This document shows positions 57,950 to 64,000 of a stretch of DNA of 64,000 nt, one piece after another (within the stretch, counting starts at the first letter, position 1; every line of letters begins with the position of its first letter). A model generated the notes under the pieces. That model was not told the DNA's origin and did no database searches. It saw only the letters and a program-made list of their open reading frames with translations. This stretch comes from Haloarcula rara (lineage in GTDB: Archaea; Halobacteriota; Halobacteria; Halobacteriales; Haloarculaceae), in the NCBI RefSeq assembly GCF_029338235.1, contig NZ_CP119785.1:62001-126000 (forward strand), given 5' to 3'. The position numbers and the translations under genes are program-made.

Positions 57950-58660
57950 TCACCGCAGCCGCTCTTCGAACGCGACTTTCAGGATGGACTTGGCGATTGC
58001 CGCACCGCCCTCGAAGGGGTCCAGTTTCGTCTCGCCTTTCCGCTCGTCGTACTCGATGGGGCGCTCGCGCACGTCGTAGCCCCGCATCAGCGGCCGCATC
58101 AGCAGCTCGGCGGAGAGGCCGGTGTTCTCCGTCCAGCGAATCTTGTGGAGGAGGTCACGACGGTAGGCCCGCATCCCGGTGGTCGTGTCGTGGACGCGCT
58201 CGCCCATCGCGACGGAGGCAAGCAGCGCGAACAGCTCGTTACCGAGCTTGTTCAGCCCCGGCATCTCCTCGGCCCCGTAGTAGAGTCGGTCACCGCTGAC
58301 GACGTCGGCGCCGTCGTTTATCTCCGCGAGGAAGTCGGGCAGGCGCTCCATCGGGTAGGTGTCGTCGCAGTCCGTGGTGACGACGACCGGTCGGTCGGGC
58401 GCCAGGACGGCCGCACGGACGGCGACGCCGTACCCCTGTGGCTCCTGTTCGATGACCGTCGCGCCGTGCTCGCGGGCGATCTCGGGCGTGCGGTCGCTGG
58501 AGCCGTCGACACAGACCACTTCCGCTCGGCCGTCGGTGACCGAGTCGATGTCCTCGAGGACAGTGGCGATAGCGTCTTCCTCGTTGTACGTGCCCATCAC
58601 GACTGCGAGGTCGTCGAACGTGTACTCCGAATCGGTCTCGGTGGACTGCTGTGGACTCAT
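57950..58660 (-). CDS. GT2 glycosyltransferase (Dol-P-sugar synthase-like)
   Basis: A 236-residue GT2 enzyme. LAVVMGTYNEEDAIATVLEDI begins the nucleotide-sugar fold, VVCVDGSSDRTPEIA is the first Asp motif, and TDCDDTYPMERLPDFL contains the DxD. TENTGLSAELLMRPLMRGYDVRERPIEYDERKGETKL near the C-terminus matches soluble DPM1-like enzymes, which make polyprenyl-phosphate sugars. It would supply the lipid-linked donor for the GT-C gene of the iron operon. Its promoter box CTAAAAC (about 58687) lies against an iron-type palindrome. Confidence 0.88.
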   Translation of the reverse strand: MSPQQSTETDSEYTFDDLAVVMGTYNEEDAIATVLEDIDSVTDGRAEVVCVDGSSDRTPEIAREHGATVIEQEPQGYGVAVRAAVLAPDRPVVVTTDCDDTYPMERLPDFLAEINDGADVVSGDRLYYGAEEMPGLNKLGNELFALLASVAMGERVHDTTTGMRAYRRDLLHKIRWTENTGLSAELLMRPLMRGYDVRERPIEYDERKGETKLDPFEGGAAIAKSILKVAFEERLR

Positions 58661-58693
58661 TACGCTACCTCTCTCGCGGGGGTTTTAGTATTT

Positions 58694-58707
58694 TTAGGTT
58701 CGCCAAA
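58694..58707 (-). promoter_or_regulatory. Iron-repressor-like box upstream of the GT2 gene
   Basis: TTAGGTTCGCCAAA matches TTAGG-N4-CCTAA with one mismatch. It lies just upstream of the TATA-like CTAAAAC (about 27 bases before ATG 58660), a position that would block TFB. Confidence 0.6.
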
Positions 58708-58740
58708 AATCCCGACAGGAAGCCGACAGGACGCCGCCAC

Positions 58741-59793
58741 TCACCCCGACGGCGGGGCGTCTCTGCCGACCCGTATCTCGTAGGCCTCGATGTCCTCGTA
58801 GGCGGCGACCTGTCCGCCGACGTCGACCGGCCCGTCCTCGGTCATGACGACAAGCGTCGCCACCTCGCGGTTCGGTCCGAACGAGACCTCCTCGACACGG
58901 CCCTCGACGACCCAGCTCTCGCCCGACTCGACCTCGCGGCCCTCGATCGTGGCGTAGAACTCCCCGTCGAGTGCTGCCAGGTCGGAGATACACCGTCGGA
59001 TGGTACCGTAACGGCGCGGGAAGTGAAGCTCCGAATCGTCGCTTGCTAGCTCGTCGGCCGTCGTCCAGAGGACGGTGTTGAGGAAGGCCGAGACCAGAAA
59101 GCCCAGTTCCGAGCGGTTGAAGATGACGCCGTAGCGGTCGGCCGCGCCACGGACCGACTCCCGGGTCGCGTACATCGAGTACTCCCCGTCGGCGACGGCC
59201 ACCACGGGGGTCGTGATGCCCCGGCGCCCCTTCACCCTGGTCGCGACGGCGTCGTAATCGAAGTCGGCCGGGTCAGGAGCGTCTGCGGTCGGCGACAGCA
59301 GAATCTCGGTGGCGATGCCCGCCTCCCGCCGGCCCCGGAGCGTGCTCTCGAAGCGCTCCAGTAGCGACGGCGTCAGCGAGAGCATGAGTTCGTACTCGGC
59401 GGCGTCGATGATGTCCGCCAGATAGCGCAAGATAGTGGGCCTTGACTTGACCAGGGAGACGGCTTCGGGCTCGCGGGCCGGCGCAGTGTAGCGAGCGGAG
59501 AGGTCAGAGACGAGTTCGTCAAGCGAGTTCTGGATGTCGCCGAAGGACTCGCGCGGGTCGATGGCGAGCACCTTCATCGGCCGGGACTCCTTGAGTTCGA
59601 CCAGCCCGACCTCCCCGAGACTCCGGACGGTATCGTACACCCGGGGCTGGGGGATATCCGTCCGCTCGGCTATCTCCGAGGCGGTCAGCTCCCCGTGCTG
59701 GAGCACCGCCAGATACGCGGTAATCTCGTATTCGCCGAGGTTGAACCGCGAGATGACCTCGTCGAGTGCCGCCTCAAGGTCGTCGGTTGGCAT
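58741..59793 (-). CDS. TrmB-family transcriptional regulator
   Basis: A 350-residue TrmB. The N-terminal winged helix (residues 10-80, LNLGEYEITAYLAVLQHGELTASEIAERTDIPQPRVYDTVRSLGEVGLV) is followed by a coiled linker and an effector domain (ILRYLADIIDAAEYELMLSLTPSLLERFEST). A C-terminal beta domain comes last. ATG 59793 is chosen, with CTTTGTAG 27 bases upstream. Haloarchaeal TrmB controls gluconeogenesis and sugar uptake by binding glucose. The sugar genes to its right are natural targets. Confidence 0.88.
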   Translation of the reverse strand: MPTDDLEAALDEVISRFNLGEYEITAYLAVLQHGELTASEIAERTDIPQPRVYDTVRSLGEVGLVELKESRPMKVLAIDPRESFGDIQNSLDELVSDLSARYTAPAREPEAVSLVKSRPTILRYLADIIDAAEYELMLSLTPSLLERFESTLRGRREAGIATEILLSPTADAPDPADFDYDAVATRVKGRRGITTPVVAVADGEYSMYATRESVRGAADRYGVIFNRSELGFLVSAFLNTVLWTTADELASDDSELHFPRRYGTIRRCISDLAALDGEFYATIEGREVESGESWVVEGRVEEVSFGPNREVATLVVMTEDGPVDVGGQVAAYEDIEAYEIRVGRDAPPSG

Positions 59794-59908
59794 ACGGGCG
59801 TGAGTTGGCCGGAGCGCTACAAAGAAGTTCGGAACACCATGGTCAGTGCCCGTACCCTTACAGTCGAAAACCGGGACCAGCCGGCAGGACAACTGTCGCT
59901 GGGACGTC

Positions 59909-60973
59909 CTACAGCGTGTCGAACTCGACGACGCCCTTTATCTGGTCGTCGTCGTCCTCGAAGGCCGCTGGGACGTTCTCGGGTGTCGCCACCGTCGTCA
60001 CGAGGTCATCGAGCAACCAGTCGGGCATCGCCGCGAGGGTGTCGACGGCGGCCTCGAAGTGCTTGACGTGGGAGTTGACCGTGCCGATGAGACACTTGTT
60101 ATGCAGGACGATTTCCTTGTGGAGGGCCCCGCCGTCGATTTCGAACTCCCAGGGGCCGGGGATACCGAGCAGGGCGCCGACGCCGTTGGGCGCGAGGGCG
60201 TGGACGGTCTGGACGGCGTGGGGCGCGTACCCGGTGGCCTCGAAGACGTAGTCGACGGCCTCGTGGGCGTCGGGAATATCCTCGACGCTGGTCTCGCGGG
60301 AGTCGACGTAGGTCGCGCCGAGTTCGTCGATGACGTCGACGGTCGGGTCGGGGCGGTCCCTGCGCCCGACACAGTAGGTGCGGTCGAACTCACGGCCGAG
60401 CATCCACAGCGTCAGCAGGCCGAGCGTGCCGTTACCGAGGACACAGGCCGATTCTGGCCGCCATTCGAAGGGCGCCCGGGTCGAGAACGCGTGGTCGTTT
60501 GCCTTCTCGGCGATGGAGATGGGTTCGACCAGCATCCCGTACTCCGCCAGTTCCTCGGGAATCGGCACGAGGGTGTCGGCCGGCGAGGTGAAATACTCCG
60601 CCATGAAGCCGTGGTCGCCGACGATACCGCGCTCGACGTACTCGCCGTCGGGCGCCATATCGGGCTCGCCGCGCCGGAAGTACTCGTTTGTCTCCCCGTT
60701 TGGTTTCCGCCGGACGGTCGGCACGACGACCTGCCCCGCTTCGAGCCCGGAGCCGTTGCCGTCTTCGACGACGCCGACGGCCTCGTGGCCCAGAATCATG
60801 TGGTCCGAGTCCTCGGGGTAGCCGCCGTGTGAGCCGGCGAGGACCTCGTGGTCGGTGCCGTCGACACCGACGCGGAGGGTTCTTACAAGTGCCTCTCCCT
60901 CGGCCGGTTCCGGCCGCGCTACGTCGAGTCGCTCCACACCCTCGCCCTCGCGAGTGACACCGATTGCCTTCAT
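59909..60973 (-). CDS. gdh: Glucose 1-dehydrogenase
   Basis: A 354-residue medium-chain dehydrogenase of the haloarchaeal GDH type. VGVDGTDHEVLAGSHGGYPEDSDHMILGHEAVGVV carries the catalytic zinc Asp38 and His63 (Asp replaces Cys, as in the Haloferax enzyme). PISIAEKAN supplies the further ligand region, and CVLGNGTLGLLTLWML is the NADP fold. It oxidises glucose to gluconolactone for the semiphosphorylative Entner-Doudoroff pathway. TATA-like TTAAAATT, 27 bases upstream, lies between short inverted arms. It stands next to TrmB and a Gfo/Idh gene. Confidence 0.95.
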   Translation of the reverse strand: MKAIGVTREGEGVERLDVARPEPAEGEALVRTLRVGVDGTDHEVLAGSHGGYPEDSDHMILGHEAVGVVEDGNGSGLEAGQVVVPTVRRKPNGETNEYFRRGEPDMAPDGEYVERGIVGDHGFMAEYFTSPADTLVPIPEELAEYGMLVEPISIAEKANDHAFSTRAPFEWRPESACVLGNGTLGLLTLWMLGREFDRTYCVGRRDRPDPTVDVIDELGATYVDSRETSVEDIPDAHEAVDYVFEATGYAPHAVQTVHALAPNGVGALLGIPGPWEFEIDGGALHKEIVLHNKCLIGTVNSHVKHFEAAVDTLAAMPDWLLDDLVTTVATPENVPAAFEDDDDQIKGVVEFDTL

Positions 60974-61016
60974 ACCTGAACCTCCGTCGAAGCATGGTTA
61001 AAATTGTCCATGGTGG

Positions 61017-62084
61017 TTACAATGAGACGGCCTGGCCGTCCTCACTGGAGCGGTAGATGGCGTCCAGCACCCGCTGGACGGTCAGTGCCTGCTCGACGGT
61101 GTTCGTGCCTGGCGGTTCGCCAGCCGCGACGCTCTCGACGAAGCGTTCCAACTCGATGCCGTGTGCGTCGTCGGTCGCGGTCTCGACCTGAGAGGTCCGG
61201 TGGTGGTCCACGCCGGTCGAGACGGTCTCGTACAGCTCCATCTCGTCGCTGCTCAGGTCGAGTTTGGCACCGGCGTCGGAGCCGCGGACGACGTACTCCT
61301 GGCTGTTGGGGCGGTTGGACGCCCACGCCACCTCCAGGGCGATAGTCGAGCCGTCGGCACACCGGATAAAGGCAGAGGCCGAGTCGTCGACGTCGAACCC
61401 CGAGGAGCCGTGGTCCTCGCCCCACATGTCCACATAGGCGTACTCCGAGCGGCTGCCGAATGTCGCCCGGGTCTGGCCGGTGACCTCGACGACCTCCGGG
61501 AAGTCGAGCAGAAACAGCGAGAGGTCGATAGCGTGGACGCCGATGTCGATGAGGGCGCCGCCGCCGGCCAGCGCCTTGCGCGTGAACCACGACCCGCGGC
61601 CGGGGACGCCGCGTCGACGCAGGTAGTTGGCTTCGATGTGGTCGAGCTCGCCCATCGTCCCGTCGTCGCGGTAGCCAAGCAGGGCCTGGACCGGGTTCCG
61701 AAAGCGGTTGTGGAACCCGACCATGCAGAACCCCTCGGCCGCCTGCGCGGCCTCGGCGATTCGCTCTGCGCTGCCGACGGTGTGGGCCAGCGGTTTCTCC
61801 ACGAACACGTCCAGGCCCGCTTCGAGCGCGCCGACGACGTACTCCTCGTGGAACTTGTTGGGTGTCGTCACCAGCACTGCGTCGACGTCCGCGTAGAGGT
61901 CGGCCTGTCGTTCGTAGACGGTCGCGTCGTACTGCGCGGCAAAGCGCCCACGCGCATCCGGGTCGACGTCCAGTCCGGCAGCGATGACGTCGCCGTAGCC
62001 GGCCTTCTGGAGGCGGTCACAGTGCAGTCGGGCGATGTTTCCGAGACCGATAACGCCCAGCTTGATTGTATGTTCCTCGTTCAT
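61017..62084 (-). CDS. Gfo/Idh/MocA-family sugar oxidoreductase
   Basis: A 355-residue NAD(P)-dependent oxidoreductase. LGVIGLGNIARLHCDRLQKAG is the dinucleotide fold. EKPLAHTVGSAERIAEAAQ has the E-K-P catalytic Lys, and GGGALIDIGVHAIDLSLFLL the C-terminal D-x3-H motif. The sugar is not identifiable. It has its own promoter, with TAATATC, 27 bases upstream, inside an inverted repeat. It lies between gdh and the ABC genes. Confidence 0.9.
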   Translation of the reverse strand: MNEEHTIKLGVIGLGNIARLHCDRLQKAGYGDVIAAGLDVDPDARGRFAAQYDATVYERQADLYADVDAVLVTTPNKFHEEYVVGALEAGLDVFVEKPLAHTVGSAERIAEAAQAAEGFCMVGFHNRFRNPVQALLGYRDDGTMGELDHIEANYLRRRGVPGRGSWFTRKALAGGGALIDIGVHAIDLSLFLLDFPEVVEVTGQTRATFGSRSEYAYVDMWGEDHGSSGFDVDDSASAFIRCADGSTIALEVAWASNRPNSQEYVVRGSDAGAKLDLSSDEMELYETVSTGVDHHRTSQVETATDDAHGIELERFVESVAAGEPPGTNTVEQALTVQRVLDAIYRSSEDGQAVSL

Positions 62085-62098
62085 TATGTTAGGAAAGG

Positions 62099-62124
62099 AA
62101 CCGGAGACTGATATTACTCCGGTT
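62099..62124 (-). promoter_or_regulatory. Promoter operator of the Gfo/Idh gene
   Basis: AACCGGAG (62099-62106) and CTCCGGTT (62117-62124) are perfect 8-base inverted arms around a ten-base centre holding the TATA-like element (about 62111). ATG 62084 is 27 bases away. The gdh promoter has CATGG-N10-CCATG (60993-61012) with the same spacing around its TATA element. Confidence 0.6.
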
Positions 62125-62329
62125 AGTACAGCTGTTGTTCGCGCTCGTCACGTTCCTGCTCGCGTTCCGCTTTGGCTTTCTCGGCCCGTCGACCGCGTCG
62201 ATATCGGACGATACCGGGGATAATCTTGTTCTTCAGGTCCAGCGCGAACGACGCGATGCCGTACGCCCAGAAGAAAAACAGGGCCAGCATCCCGCCCCAG
62301 TAGACCGTGGCGATGAGTGTCGATTCCAT
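62123..62329 (-). CDS. Small single-helix membrane protein in ABC operon
   Basis: A 68-residue protein: one transmembrane helix (residues 5-30, LIATVYWGGMLALFFFWAYGIASFAL) and a basic, then acidic, helical tail rich in Arg/Glu/Lys (RRGRRAEKAKAEREQERDEREQQ). It starts three bases after the ATPase stop, so it belongs to the sugar transporter operon. It could be an accessory subunit, like small ABC-associated membrane proteins. The function is unknown. Confidence 0.75.
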   Translation of the reverse strand: MESTLIATVYWGGMLALFFFWAYGIASFALDLKNKIIPGIVRYRRGRRAEKAKAEREQERDEREQQLY

Positions 62330-62331
62330 GA

Positions 62332-63528
<1,197 letters not shown>

Positions 63529-63530
63529 TG

Positions 63531-64000
63531 TTATTCTTTGAGTGCGCCCGAGGTCAGTCCGCTGACGATGCGCTCTTGAGCGACGATGACGAGTATCACG
63601 ACCGGCAGGACGCCGACGATACTTGCGGCCGCCATGAGGTTGAACTGCGTGGTGTACTGGGTCTGGTAGCTGAGTATACCACCGACGATGGGCGACCACC
63701 TGGCCGCCTCGGTCGAGGTCGCCATAATCGAACTGAAGAAGTACTCGTTGTAGACGGCGATGAAGGTCAAGACGGCGGCCGTCGCCACACCGGGGGCCGA
63801 AAGCGGCATGATGACCCGGAACAGCGCGCCCAGGCGGGTCGTCCCCTCGACGCGAGCGGCGTCCTCTAAGCCGTCTGGAATCTGGCCGTAGAACGTCGTG
63901 AGGATGAAGATAGACAACGGCATGAACAGCGCGCTAAACGGCAACACCATCGACCCGGGCGTGTTCAGCAGGCGCGGCGGGGTAAACAGCGGAATCTCGG
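63531..64000 (-). CDS. Carbohydrate ABC transporter permease (5' end beyond window)
   Basis: The last 156 residues of a MalG-type inner permease; the frame remains open to base 64000 (EIPLFTPPRLLNTPGS lies before MVLPFSALF). The EAA loop is DGLEDAARVEGTTRLGALFRVIMPLSAPGV, and the last helix is SIVGVLPVVILVIVAQERIVSGLTSGALKE. It precedes the ATPase by two bases. The other permease and binding protein should lie to the right. Confidence 0.9.
   Translation of the reverse strand, partial: EIPLFTPPRLLNTPGSMVLPFSALFMPLSIFILTTFYGQIPDGLEDAARVEGTTRLGALFRVIMPLSAPGVATAAVLTFIAVYNEYFFSSIMATSTEAARWSPIVGGILSYQTQYTTQFNLMAAASIVGVLPVVILVIVAQERIVSGLTSGALKE

Overview
This window is haloarchaeal chromosomal DNA, most like the Haloarcula/Halomicrobium side of the class; the genus is an inference. 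The evidence is high GC, very acidic proteins, and many genes with a TATA-like box 25-30 bases before the start codon and no leader. Marker families agree: HalX response regulator, MBF1, DpsA, ADP-forming acetyl-CoA synthetase, PccX, haloarchaeal glucose dehydrogenase, TrmB and Tat-dependent lipoproteins. There is no CRISPR array, transposase or prophage; almost all of it is single-copy chromosome. Region 1-16.8 kb: a truncated isochorismate synthase, a ribbon-helix-helix protein, a UPF0058 protein, an enoyl-CoA hydratase, a photolyase, a 7TM pseudo-histidine kinase, superoxide dismutase, a signalling group (PAS-GAF histidine kinase, HalX regulator, RecA/KaiC-like protein), ThyX, an 82-base palindromic element, a giant FAD/Fe-S oxidase and a membrane-anchored winged-helix protein. 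Region 16.8-31.5 kb: tRNA-Glu(CTC), tRNA-Glu(TTC), tRNA-Leu(GAG) and one unassignable tRNA-like gene. Three of the four are followed by tandem copies of their own 3' ends. Between them lie a sugar-nucleotide enzyme, a fused beta-oxidation enzyme, Hsp20, cysE, an AlkA-type glycosylase, a RimK-retropepsin fusion divergent from an AstE/AspA protein, and sdhCDBA. Region 31.5-48.8 kb: MBF1, panB, bioB, the acd/Pta-like pair, DpsA, a thiolase/OB-fold pair, and pccX-pccB-phaB for propionyl-CoA and polyhydroxyalkanoate metabolism. Region 49-58.7 kb: an iron(III) ABC transporter operon that continues into a GT-C glycosyltransferase and a Tat-exported gluconate-dehydrogenase-subunit-3-like protein, flanked by a GT75-like and a GT2 gene. 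Region 58.7-64 kb: a sugar locus with a TrmB regulator, glucose dehydrogenase, Gfo/Idh oxidoreductase, a small membrane protein, and an ABC ATPase and permease cut by the window edge. Two systems stand out. First, cysE is preceded by a leaderless 32-codon reading frame with three consecutive cysteine codons, wrapped in mutually exclusive stem-loops; it looks like an archaeal cysteine-responsive attenuator. Second, at least eight palindromes of the form TTAGG-N4-CCTAA, the DtxR-family iron-repressor pattern, sit over or beside promoters between 40.6 and 58.7 kb. They tie the iron transporter, three glycosylation genes and several unknown small proteins into one apparent iron regulon. A third oddity is a two-hairpin insertion at the same point of the T-arm in the last 3'-end copy at two tRNA loci, with compensatory base changes.
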